A DNA stretch of 64,000 nucleotides from Xanthomonas sp. NCPPB 1128 (GTDB taxonomy: Bacteria > Pseudomonadota > Gammaproteobacteria > Xanthomonadales > Xanthomonadaceae). The notes under the pieces are model-generated. The model was not told the DNA's origin. It saw only the letters and a program-made list of their open reading frames with translations, and made no database searches. The DNA lies in contig NZ_LFME01000015.1 of assembly GCF_001043115.1 (NCBI RefSeq), positions 36,358-100,357 of the forward strand, read 5' to 3'. A program made the position numbers and the translations under genes. This document shows positions 1-8,122 of this stretch, piece by piece (position 1 is the first letter of the stretch; every line of letters starts with the position of its first letter).

Positions 1-1
1 C

Positions 2-1387
2 TACCGCCCCTACTACCGCGTGGAACTCGGCCTGGGCGCCGACGCCGCCGGCACGCTGCAGGCGATCCGCTACCGGCACGTGCTCAACACCTCGCGCATC
101 GAGGCGTTCAACGAGGCCTTTTTCCGCAACGCGCGCTCGCTGTACGCCTGCCCCAACGTGGAGGATCGCTTCGAGGTGGTGGAGACCGACCTGCCGACGC
201 CGCAGGCGATGCGCGCACCCGGCACCATCAGCCAGATGTTCGGCATCGAGTGCGCGATGGACGAACTGGCCCATGCGCTGAAAATGGACCCGCTGCAACT
301 GCGCCTGGCCAACTACGCCGAGACCGATCCGGATACCGGCAAGCCGTTCTCGAGCAAGGCGCTGCGCGAGTGCTACGCGCTCGCGGCCGAGACCTTCGGC
401 TGGAGCAAGCGCACGCCCGAGCCGCGCTCCATGCGCGACGGCCGCCTGCTGGTCGGCTGGGGCATGGCCACTGGCACCTGGGCGGCGATGCAGATGCCGG
501 CGCTGGCGCGGGTGGTGCTGAAGGCCGATGGCAGCGCCCGCGTCGGCAGTGCCACGTCCGACATCGGCCCCGGTACGTACACGGTGATGACCCTGATCGC
601 TGCCGAGTACCTGGGCATCGACGCCAAGCGCGTGCAGTTCGAACTCGGCGACACGCGCCTGCCCAAGGCGCCGGCGCAGGGCGGCTCGTGGACCACCGCC
701 AGCGTCGGCAGCGCGATCCACGGCGCGGCGCGCGAGATCCGCGGCAAGCTGCTGGAACTGGCCAGGCAGGACGGGCAGGCCGCATTCAGCGGGCTGGACG
801 TGGATGCGGTGGAACTGGTCGACGGCCAGTTGCGCCCGACCGGCAAGCCCGAAGCCGGCCTGGAGGTTGCCAAGCTGATGCGCCAGCACGGCCTGCAGGA
901 ACTGGAGGTGGTGCACGAATCCAAACCCTCGGCCGAGCGCAAGCAGTACGCCACCGCTGCGCACGGCGCGCAGTTCATCGAGGTCAAGGTCGATCCGGAT
1001 ACCGGCATGGTGCAGGTGACGCGGGTCATCGAAGCCACCGCCTGCGGCAAGATCATGAATCCGCTGACCTCGCACAGCCAGGAAATCGGCGGCGTGGTCA
1101 TGGGCATCGGCATGGCGCTCAGCGAGGGCACCGAGATCGACCATCGCTACGGGCGCATGCTCAACGCCTCGCTGGCCGACTATCACGTGCCGGTCAACGC
1201 CGACGTGCACGAGATCCAGACCATGTTCGTCGAGGAGGACGACACCATCGTCAACCCGCTCGGGGTCAAGGGCATGGGCGAACTGGGCATGGTCGGCATC
1301 CCCGCGGCCATCGCCAACGCCGTGTTCCACGCCACCGGCAAGCGCATCCGCGACCTGCCGATCACGCCGGACAAGTTGATCGGCTGA
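2..1387 (+). CDS. Xanthine dehydrogenase/aldehyde oxidase family molybdopterin-binding subunit, C-terminal part (5' end outside window)
   Basis: The open frame runs in from the left edge, so only about the last 461 residues are visible; complete family members are about 730-770 residues. The product carries the Mo-cofactor of a molybdenum hydroxylase that oxidises aldehydes or N-heterocycles. Visible hallmarks are glycine-rich cofactor-binding stretches (residues TATSDIGPGTYTVM and QGGSWTTASVGSA) and, near the end, GVKGMGELG, whose Glu is the family's catalytic base. Small-subunit (2Fe-2S) and FAD-subunit genes would be expected upstream, outside the window. The maturation genes xdhC and a mocA-like gene lie just downstream on the opposite strand. 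The exact substrate cannot be told; the PaoC/YagR type is my best guess. Confidence 0.9.
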   Translation, partial: YRPYYRVELGLGADAAGTLQAIRYRHVLNTSRIEAFNEAFFRNARSLYACPNVEDRFEVVETDLPTPQAMRAPGTISQMFGIECAMDELAHALKMDPLQLRLANYAETDPDTGKPFSSKALRECYALAAETFGWSKRTPEPRSMRDGRLLVGWGMATGTWAAMQMPALARVVLKADGSARVGSATSDIGPGTYTVMTLIAAEYLGIDAKRVQFELGDTRLPKAPAQGGSWTTASVGSAIHGAAREIRGKLLELARQDGQAAFSGLDVDAVELVDGQLRPTGKPEAGLEVAKLMRQHGLQELEVVHESKPSAERKQYATAAHGAQFIEVKVDPDTGMVQVTRVIEATACGKIMNPLTSHSQEIGGVVMGIGMALSEGTEIDHRYGRMLNASLADYHVPVNADVHEIQTMFVEEDDTIVNPLGVKGMGELGMVGIPAAIANAVFHATGKRIRDLPITPDKLIG

Positions 1388-1469
1388 GCATGTTGATGGG
1401 TTGAGCGCGATCGTCCCCTGTGGCGGCGGGCTCCAAAAATGTATATGCAGCGCGCCCTCGCCCTCCCTC

Positions 1470-1535
1470 GTAGGAGCGGCTTCAGCCGCGAAAGGCGTTC
1501 CCGGTAACGCCTGTCGCGGCTGAAGCCGCTCCTAC
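1470..1535. repeat. GTAG-type REP palindrome, copy 1
   Basis: The left arm reads GTAGGAGCGGCTTCAGCCGC and the right arm is its inverted copy, separated by about 20 bases. It sits in the gap between two convergent genes. Four further copies occur in this window (26425, 50160, 54774, 59879), all intergenic. The GTAG foot and imperfect palindrome fit the REP elements of Stenotrophomonas/Xanthomonas that are mobilised by REP-associated tyrosine transposases. As a strong hairpin it may also stabilise or end transcripts from both sides. Confidence 0.85.
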
Positions 1536-1673
1536 AACAGGGCTTCCGTCGTCATTGGGGAGGCCCTTTCAATAACGTCGACCGTCGACTGACGGAAACT
1601 TCCGCTCGCTTCAATCGGACATCGCGTAGCAATCCCCGCAGGATCACCGTAACGCCCAGCCCCACGGCAACCG

Positions 1674-2279
1674 CTACGGATCCAGCCACCCCCGCGCCAC
1701 CGCCGCCTGCACATCCTCCGGCGTGTCCAGGTCCAGTGCCAATGCCGGCGCGACGATGCAGCCGAGGCTCTCCGGCGCCAGCGTCGCGAACAGCGTGCGC
1801 AAGCCCTGGTCGCCGCCCAATGGCAGTGACTGCCAGCGGTGCTGCGCCACCACTGCCGGCATGCCGCGCACGCCGGCGTAGGCGCTCACCGCGCAACCGG
1901 ACACCGCCCGCGCGGCCGCCGCCAGCAGGTCCTGCAGATGCGCCGCGGCCAGCGCCGGCTGGTCGCAGCCGAGCACCAGGCTATGGGTGATCGATGCATC
2001 GTCGCGTACCGCCGCACGCAGGCAGTCGAGGCTGCCGCCCATGCCGGTGGACCAGTCCGGATTGCGCACGCATTCCACCGGCAATCCCTCCAGCAACGGG
2101 CGCAGCGCCTCGGCCTGCGCGCCCAGCACCACCACGCAGCGTGCCGGTGCCGTGGACAGCGCCAGGCGCACCACCCTGCGCAGCAGCGGCTCGCCGTCGC
2201 TGGTCAGGGTCTGCTTGGGGCGGCCGAGGCGGCAGCTGGCGCCGGCGGCCAGGATCAACGCCGCGTGCACCTGCGCCAT
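1674..2279 (-). CDS. MocA/MobA-like molybdenum cofactor nucleotidyltransferase
   Basis: A protein of 201 residues. The N-terminus LILAAGASCRLGRPKQTL matches the NTP-transferase signature (AAGxSxRxGxxK), and LGCDQP in the middle is the metal-binding Asp region. This family attaches CMP or GMP to molybdopterin to make the dinucleotide cofactor of molybdenum hydroxylases, in the cytoplasm. The ATG overlaps the xdhC stop by one base (TGATG), so the two genes are almost certainly translationally coupled. Together with the adjacent molybdenum-hydroxylase subunit this argues for cofactor maturation. CTP versus GTP preference cannot be judged here; MocA-like (CTP) is likelier because the partner enzyme is of the xanthine dehydrogenase family. 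Confidence 0.85.
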   Translation of the reverse strand: MAQVHAALILAAGASCRLGRPKQTLTSDGEPLLRRVVRLALSTAPARCVVVLGAQAEALRPLLEGLPVECVRNPDWSTGMGGSLDCLRAAVRDDASITHSLVLGCDQPALAAAHLQDLLAAAARAVSGCAVSAYAGVRGMPAVVAQHRWQSLPLGGDQGLRTLFATLAPESLGCIVAPALALDLDTPEDVQAAVARGWLDP

Positions 2280-3331
2280 CACCTGCCGCCCTCGGCCAAT
2301 CGCGGGACTGCCGCCAACGCATCGCGATGCGCTCGCCGCGGCCTGTCGCCCGCCTGCGCGACCGCGCTCAGCCGCGGCGGCACCGCACGGCTGGCCTGCA
2401 GTTGTGCGGCGATGCTCAGCGCGATCGCCTCCGCGCCGTTGCCTCCCAGGCGCAGCCCGATCGGCGAATGCAGGCGCGGCGACAACTGCGCGCGTTGCGT
2501 CGGACTCAGCAAACGGAACAGGTCTTCGCGCCGCCGCACCGGCCCCAGCAGGCCGAGAAACGGGATCGCACTGCCGGCGAGCGCATCCAGCGCTTCGCGA
2601 TCCAGTTCGAAATTGTGGTGCATCACCAGCGCCGCATCGCTGTCGGCGCAGCCGGCCAGGGCGCGTGTCGGCGTGCATTCGAGGGCGCGGTCGGCCAGCG
2701 CCGCCAACGCAGCCCAGCGCGGCCGCTTCTCGACCAGGGTTGTCATCCAGCCCAACTGGCGCAGCAGGGGCAGCAGCACGGGGGTTTCCGGGCCGGCACC
2801 GAAGACGCTGACCCGCGGCGGTGGCGGCACATGCACTTCGCCGACGCGCGGCGCCGACGCCGCAGAAACGGTGCGCCACGGCAAGCGCCACCGCAACGTC
2901 TGCCCGGCCACGCTGGCGACAAAATCGCCATCGGCCTTCAGCGCCAGGGTCAAGCCACCGCGCCCCTGCAGCCAGGCCTGGGCCAGCCCGTCGAAGCCAG
3001 GCAACGCGAGCAGCGGCAGCAAGGCCAGGTGCAAACGCCCCCGGCAGCCGGCTGCCGAGCCGGACAACAGGTCTTCGTCCTCGCGCGTATCGATCTCCAT
3101 CCACAGCGGCGTGCCGGCGTCGGCGGCCTCCGCAGCGCACCGCGCAATCTCCGGCTCCAGGCAGCCGCCACTGAGCCAACCCTGCTGCAGACCGTCGGCG
3201 CCGAACAAGGCCATCGCCCCGGCATGCGCGTAGGTGGAGCCCTCGCGGGCCATCGCCACGGCGAGGACCGCGGGCGTGCCGCGGCGGCAGGCGTCGAGGG
3301 CGTCATGGAGGCAGTGTCGGGCAGCGGACAT
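2279..3331 (-). CDS. XdhC family molybdenum cofactor insertion/maturation protein
   Basis: A 350-residue XdhC/CoxI-type protein. The N-terminal half contains the family signature GWLSGGCLEPEI with its Cys. The C-terminal half has a Rossmann segment VSVFGAGPETPVLLPLL. XdhC proteins bind molybdenum cofactor, support its sulfuration and hand it to the large subunit of molybdenum hydroxylases. The gene is the first of a two-gene unit with the nucleotidyltransferase, overlapping by one base, and converges on the molybdenum-hydroxylase gene. The C-terminal 40 residues are Arg/Ala/Pro-rich and look poorly conserved. Confidence 0.88.
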   Translation of the reverse strand: MSAARHCLHDALDACRRGTPAVLAVAMAREGSTYAHAGAMALFGADGLQQGWLSGGCLEPEIARCAAEAADAGTPLWMEIDTREDEDLLSGSAAGCRGRLHLALLPLLALPGFDGLAQAWLQGRGGLTLALKADGDFVASVAGQTLRWRLPWRTVSAASAPRVGEVHVPPPPRVSVFGAGPETPVLLPLLRQLGWMTTLVEKRPRWAALAALADRALECTPTRALAGCADSDAALVMHHNFELDREALDALAGSAIPFLGLLGPVRRREDLFRLLSPTQRAQLSPRLHSPIGLRLGGNGAEAIALSIAAQLQASRAVPPRLSAVAQAGDRPRRAHRDALAAVPRLAEGGR

Positions 3332-3571
3332 GCGGCGGCAGGGGGCGACGTGAGAAACCTGAGCCTAAGCGGCAGCCTGTAGTCGCGAGGTGACCCTGGC
3401 CGCCGTGTGTGTGCGTCGGGTTCGCGACCACGGCAGCGCAAGAAGGCGGCAACCAGCCCACGCCTGCGATCGGCGATGCGTGGCATCCCGCCGAAGTCCG
3501 GCGTTGCCCCAGATGCCGTGGCGCGACGTTGCGCCGCCCGCAGGTCACACACCCGCCGCGGCAACGCCCCG

Positions 3572-4720
3572 CTACAGCAAATGGAAGCGTTCGAAGCGCT
3601 GCAACGCCGCGTCGATCGCCGCCTGCAGCGCCGGGCGGCGCGGTTCCAGCCAGGTCCATTGCTGGACCAGCAGGCGGCCGGCGCGACGGTCCATCTTCAG
3701 GTCCAGCGCGGCGACGATGCGGTCGCCGACCAGCACCGGCAGCGCAAAGTAGCCCAATACCCGCTGCGGCGCCGGCACATAGGCCTCGAAGCGATGCGTG
3801 TAGCCGAAGAACTGCTGCAGCCGCTTGCGCTGGATCACCAGCGGATCGAACGGCGACAGCAACTGCGCCCGCGTCGGATCGGGCAGTGGCGGCGCGCTGT
3901 CCAGCAGCTCCGGCTCGGCCCACAGGGCGATGCCCTCCTGGCCCTGCAGATGCACCGGACGCAGGCGCTTGCGCGCCACTTCCGCGGCGATCAATGCGCG
4001 CACCGCCGGCTTGGCGGCCGTCTCGCCATAACAGACCGAGTCCACGCCGACGACGGCTTGCGCGCGCAGCGCACGCTGCAGCAGGTAACGCGCGTACTGC
4101 GCCTCGCTGACCGGACGCGGCCGCTGCCGCCAGCCGAAATGCCGCGCGGCCAGCTCATAGGTCTTGAGCATGCCGCTGCGCTGGCTGACCACCAGATCGC
4201 CGCTGAAGAAGCCGTACTGCAATGCGGCCCGCGACGGCTTGCGGCTGCCCCATGGATGGGTCTTCTCGACCAGCACCTCGTCGTCGATGTCGCGGATCGA
4301 CAACGGCCCCTCGCTGCGGATGCGCCGCAGCAAGCGCGCGTAATCCTGCGCATCCACCGTGCCCCTTGCATCGGCCTGTGCACGACGGCGCGCCATCTGC
4401 GCCACGTACATGCGGTAGTCGGCGACCGGCACGTAGGCCAAGGCATGCGTCCAGTACTCGAACAGCGACTTGTCCTGCGATTGCGCCTGCTCCAGGTCCT
4501 GTTCGCGGTAGTCGGGAATACGCGTATGCAGCACGTGGTGGTGGCTGCGCGCGATCACGTGGATGGTGTCGATCTGTACATAGCCCAGGTGCGCGGTGGC
4601 CTGCCGCACCGCCTCGGCGCCATGGCCGAACGGCGCCGGCGTGGTCAGGCGCTGCGCGTGCAGCCATAGTGCGCGCGCCCGGGCGGGCGGGAGTGGAACA
4701 GAAGCGATGGGAGTGCGCAT
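3572..4720 (-). CDS. YcaQ-like winged-helix DNA glycosylase (HTH_42 family)
   Basis: A 382-residue HTH_42/winged-helix protein. The segment VQIDTIHVIARSHHHVLHTRI contains the Q-Phi-D catalytic motif (QID, about residues 48-50) typical of the YcaQ branch, as opposed to QPhiQ of AlkZ. YcaQ enzymes unhook interstrand crosslinks and excise bulky N7-alkylguanines. The ATG is preceded by GGAAGG at a 7-base spacing, which fixes the start. It is monocistronic, divergent from the DUF2306 gene. Natural-product self-resistance relatives exist, but no biosynthetic genes are nearby, so a housekeeping DNA-repair role is likelier. Confidence 0.85.
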   Translation of the reverse strand: MRTPIASVPLPPARARALWLHAQRLTTPAPFGHGAEAVRQATAHLGYVQIDTIHVIARSHHHVLHTRIPDYREQDLEQAQSQDKSLFEYWTHALAYVPVADYRMYVAQMARRRAQADARGTVDAQDYARLLRRIRSEGPLSIRDIDDEVLVEKTHPWGSRKPSRAALQYGFFSGDLVVSQRSGMLKTYELAARHFGWRQRPRPVSEAQYARYLLQRALRAQAVVGVDSVCYGETAAKPAVRALIAAEVARKRLRPVHLQGQEGIALWAEPELLDSAPPLPDPTRAQLLSPFDPLVIQRKRLQQFFGYTHRFEAYVPAPQRVLGYFALPVLVGDRIVAALDLKMDRRAGRLLVQQWTWLEPRRPALQAAIDAALQRFERFHLL

Positions 4721-4924
4721 CGAACGACCTTCCTGGCAACGCGGCAGCGCCCATCAGGATAGCAACCGGATTGCGCAACGCGGACCGCGATGCATCCATT
4801 GCGCCGCGTTTCGTCGACGCCCGCCGCGCTTCGTCCGCCGCGGCCGCCACTGGTCCGATCGCGCAGGCGCGGCGACGCCGCGCTGTCGACACTGCGCGCC
4901 ATCGCCACCGCTGCTCACGCCGCC

Positions 4925-5797
4925 ATGCCCTCGATCGCCGCCATGCCTCGTCATCCCGCTCCCGCCGCGCCCCACTTGGCGCAGTCGCACGCCGGGCAAG
5001 GCTGGGCAACACGCCTGCTGCGCGGTGCGGCGGCGCTGTGGATGAGCATCGCCATCGGCGGTCAGCTCGCCTTCGCCGCCTACGTCGCCGGCTTCTACGG
5101 ACGCACCGCGCTGGCAGGCACTCCCGAGCGCTGGAACCAGGTGATGGCACGTGGCCATGTCGCCGGCGACAGCATCTTCAATGCGGTGCTGGCGCTGCAC
5201 CTGGGCCTGGCCGTGGCGATCGTGCTCGGCGGCGCACTGCAGCTGCTGCCGGCGTTGCGGCGCAAGCGTCCCGCCCTGCATCGCTGGAACGGACGCCTCT
5301 ACCTCGTGTGCGCCGTCGTCCTCAGCCTGGGCGGGCTGGCGATGATCTGGATCCGCGGCGGCGTCGCTGGCGACCTGGGACAGCATCTGGGCACCAGCAC
5401 CAATGCGGTATTGATCCTGCTGTGCGTGGCCATGGCCTGGCGCCACGCCCGCCGCGGCCGATGGCCCGCGCATCGGCGCTGGGCGCTGCGCCTGTTCCTG
5501 GCGGTCAGCGGCGTGTGGTTCTTCCGGATCGGGTTGATGGGCTGGCTGGCGCTCAACCAGGCGCCGGTCGGCTTCGATCCGGACCGTTTCGTCGGCCCGA
5601 CGCTGACCGCATTGGCGTTCGCGCAGGCATTGTTGCCGCTGGCCGTGCTGGAACTGTATCTGCGCGCACTCGATAGCCGCCGCAGCGGCCCGCAGTGGCT
5701 GGCGGCGGTGGTGCTCGCCACGATGAGCGCGGCCACCCTGGTCGGCACCCTCGCTGCGGTCATGGGCATGTGGTGGCCAGTACTGCGGCAAGCCTGA
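4925..5797 (+). CDS. DUF2306 family integral membrane protein
   Basis: About 290 residues with six or seven hydrophobic segments, for example WMSIAIGGQLAFAAYVAGFY near the N-terminus and MWWPVL at the end. His/Arg-containing loops (ARGHVAGDSIFNAV, LHRWNGRLYLV) are characteristic of DUF2306. The function of the family is unknown. The frame is open further upstream, but that stretch is Arg/Pro/Ala-rich and low in hydrophobicity, so I start at the Met that begins MPSIAAM; the next Met, 18 bases later, is equally possible. It precedes the sensor kinase gene by about 30 bases and is probably co-transcribed with it, as often seen for DUF2306 and LytTR pairs. Confidence 0.75.
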   Translation: MPSIAAMPRHPAPAAPHLAQSHAGQGWATRLLRGAAALWMSIAIGGQLAFAAYVAGFYGRTALAGTPERWNQVMARGHVAGDSIFNAVLALHLGLAVAIVLGGALQLLPALRRKRPALHRWNGRLYLVCAVVLSLGGLAMIWIRGGVAGDLGQHLGTSTNAVLILLCVAMAWRHARRGRWPAHRRWALRLFLAVSGVWFFRIGLMGWLALNQAPVGFDPDRFVGPTLTALAFAQALLPLAVLELYLRALDSRRSGPQWLAAVVLATMSAATLVGTLAAVMGMWWPVLRQA

Positions 5798-5829
5798 GCG
5801 GCTGCCGCGCCGAACGTCCGCGCTCCGGT

Positions 5830-6921
5830 ATGCTCGCGGCCATGTCGCCTCCGTCCCCGCTCTCCGCACCGCCGCGCACACCCGCGCTGCTGACCTGGGC
5901 GCGCATCGTGCCGGTGTTCGGGGTGTCCGGGATGCTCGGTCTGCTGATGAGTCTGAGCTGGGACGCTCCCCTGCCGGTGCTGGTCCGCAGCCTCGTGCTG
6001 GGCGCCGCCGCGCTGGGCGCCTACACGCTGTTGGAGCGCTGGCCGCGACACCTGCCGCGCTGGCTGGCACGCTGGGTGCTGCAGGTGTTCGGCGTCGCGT
6101 TGGCGATCCCGACGACGACCCTGCTGATCTACCTGGGTTCCACCCAGTCCGGTGCGCCGCCGTTCTGGCAGGACCCGGATCGGCTGGCCGGCTTCGCCAC
6201 GCTGACCATCGTCGGCGTGCTGATCGCGCCATGGGTGGCCCTGGCCGCCCTGGTCCGGCAGAAGGACGCACTGGCCCGGCACCAGGCGCTGGCGTTCGCG
6301 CTGGAGCGCAGCGAACTGGAGCGCGAGGCGCTGGACGCGCGCCTGCAGCTGTTGCAACGCCAGGTCGCCCCGCATTTTCTGTTCAATACCCTGGCCAACG
6401 TACAGGCGCTGATCGATGTCGGTTCGCCGCGGGCCGCGGAGCTGATGCGCAGCCTGATCGCCTACCTGCACGCCGCGGTGCCGCGCCTGCACGAGGCGAC
6501 CAGCACGCTGGGCGACGAACTGGCGCTGGCCCGCGCCTACCTGGAACTGATGCACATGCGCATGCCCGACCGGCTGCACTACGCCATCGATGCCGAGGAC
6601 GCCGTGCAGGGAGTGCGCTGCCCGACCCTCGCCGTGCTGACCCTGGTCGAGAACGCGGTCAAGCACGGCATCGACCCGACCGAAGACGGCGGCAGCATCG
6701 CCATCCGCGCCTGGCGCAGCGGCGAGCGTTGTCATTTGCGAGTGGAGGACAGCGGCGCCGGCGAGGATCATGACCGCGGCGGGCTGGGCACCGGGCTGCG
6801 CACCTTGCGCGACCGCCTCGCGCTCGGCTTCGGCGACACCGCGCAACTGCAGTTGCGTCCACGCCTGCCGCACGGCACCTGCGCCGATCTCAGCCTGCCG
6901 ATGACGGCACCGCCCCGATGA
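5830..6921 (+). CDS. LytS/AlgZ-type sensor histidine kinase
   Basis: A protein of about 363 residues. Four hydrophobic segments fill the first 150 residues, followed by a short coiled coil and a His_kinase domain. The phospho-acceptor motif is QVAPHFLFNTLANV (His at about residue 182); the N-box is VENAVKHG and the G-box region GGLGTGL. It should autophosphorylate and pass phosphate to the LytTR regulator encoded immediately downstream, whose ATG overlaps its TGA by four bases (ATGA). A second possible ATG lies 12 bases inside. The signal sensed is unknown; there is no periplasmic domain, so an intramembrane or cytoplasmic cue is expected. Confidence 0.88.
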   Translation: MLAAMSPPSPLSAPPRTPALLTWARIVPVFGVSGMLGLLMSLSWDAPLPVLVRSLVLGAAALGAYTLLERWPRHLPRWLARWVLQVFGVALAIPTTTLLIYLGSTQSGAPPFWQDPDRLAGFATLTIVGVLIAPWVALAALVRQKDALARHQALAFALERSELEREALDARLQLLQRQVAPHFLFNTLANVQALIDVGSPRAAELMRSLIAYLHAAVPRLHEATSTLGDELALARAYLELMHMRMPDRLHYAIDAEDAVQGVRCPTLAVLTLVENAVKHGIDPTEDGGSIAIRAWRSGERCHLRVEDSGAGEDHDRGGLGTGLRTLRDRLALGFGDTAQLQLRPRLPHGTCADLSLPMTAPPR

Positions 6922-7697
6922 TCGCGCCCACCGCGCTAATCGCCGACGACGAACCGCTGCTGCGCGAGGCCTTGCGGCGGCAGCTGGCACGTCTGTGGCC
7001 CGAATTGCGGATCGTCGCCGAGGCGCGCAACGGCCGCGAGGCGGTGCGCCTGTTCGAGGAACACGCGCCGCAGATCTGCCTGCTCGACATCCAGATGCCG
7101 GGCCTGTCCGGGGTGCAGGCCGCGCAGCAGATCGGCCGCAGCGCGCATCTGGTGTTCGTCACCGCCTACACCGACTACGCGGTGCAGGCCTTTGCCGAAG
7201 GCGCGCTCGACTACCTGGTCAAGCCGGTACAGGACGCGCGCCTGGCCGATACCGTCGCACGGCTGCAACAGCGCCTGCAGGCCGCGCAACCGGCGGCCGA
7301 CCTCACCGAGCAACTGCTGCGCCTGGCGGAGCGGCTGCGCCCACCCGAGCGCGCCGCCCCGCTGCGCTGGCTGCAGGCGCAGAGCGGCAGCAGCGTGCGT
7401 CTGATCGCCGTGGAGGCCATCGACTACCTGCGCTCGGACAGCAAGTACACCAGCGTGGCCTGGCGCGACCCGGATGGACAGGCATGCACCTCGATCGTGG
7501 CCACGCCGCTCAAGGACCTGGCCGCGCAACTGGATCCGGATGACTTCCAGCAGGTGCACCGCGCGGTGGTGGTCAACCGCCGCGCGATCCTGCATGTGGT
7601 GCGTGGCGACAACGACACCGCACAGATCCACTTGCGCGGCCGCGCCGAAACGCTGCCGGTCAGCCGCACCTATCTGCCGTTGTTTCGGGCGATGTAG
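6918..7697 (+). CDS. LytTR family response regulator
   Basis: A 259-residue protein with an N-terminal receiver domain (acidic pair DDE at residues 10-12, phospho-acceptor Asp57 in CLLDIQMPG, Lys in YLVKPVQ) and a C-terminal LytTR DNA-binding domain from about residue 155 (IDYLRSDSKYTSV, FQQVHRAVVVNRRAI). It is the cognate regulator of the overlapping histidine kinase gene. Targets cannot be inferred from the sequence, although the upstream DUF2306 gene is in the same transcription unit and may be autoregulated. Confidence 0.92.
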   Translation: MIAPTALIADDEPLLREALRRQLARLWPELRIVAEARNGREAVRLFEEHAPQICLLDIQMPGLSGVQAAQQIGRSAHLVFVTAYTDYAVQAFAEGALDYLVKPVQDARLADTVARLQQRLQAAQPAADLTEQLLRLAERLRPPERAAPLRWLQAQSGSSVRLIAVEAIDYLRSDSKYTSVAWRDPDGQACTSIVATPLKDLAAQLDPDDFQQVHRAVVVNRRAILHVVRGDNDTAQIHLRGRAETLPVSRTYLPLFRAM

Positions 7698-8122
7698 CGA
7701 CATCCTCCGCGCCGACCCGGCGCCACACCACGCGTCCAGGTGATGGCGTGCATGCCTGCATTCCGCTTCGCGCGGCCGCGGCGGCCCATCGGTTGCACGG
7801 ACCACGCGGCCGTCGATGTACTGGAGCAATTCGCAAACGCTTTGCCCACGCCGGCAGCGCGTTTCGGCTGAAATCCCACGTCATCGCGCCGCGATCGGCA
7901 CAGTACCGGAACACATGCGAACTGCGTCATTTTCGGAGCGTGCGTTGCGCTTGCGACGGAAATCCAGATGCGGGTAGTTTGCGCCGCGCCTGGCGATCGA
8001 CCGCAACCCGATCCGATCGCGAACGCCAGCATGCAACGCCTCGATCGGTATTACGCAGGCGATGCCTGGCCTGCAGGCGGCAAGCGCCATGGACCGTCCC
8101 CCACCTCCCCTGGATCCGCCAC
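7698..8122. other. Non-coding stretch upstream of the protease gene
   Basis: About 425 bases between the response regulator and the protease. Frames reading through it lack protein-like composition. I see no strong terminator or consensus promoter. The upstream region of the protease must lie here, because the signal peptide begins at the downstream ATG. Confidence 0.5.
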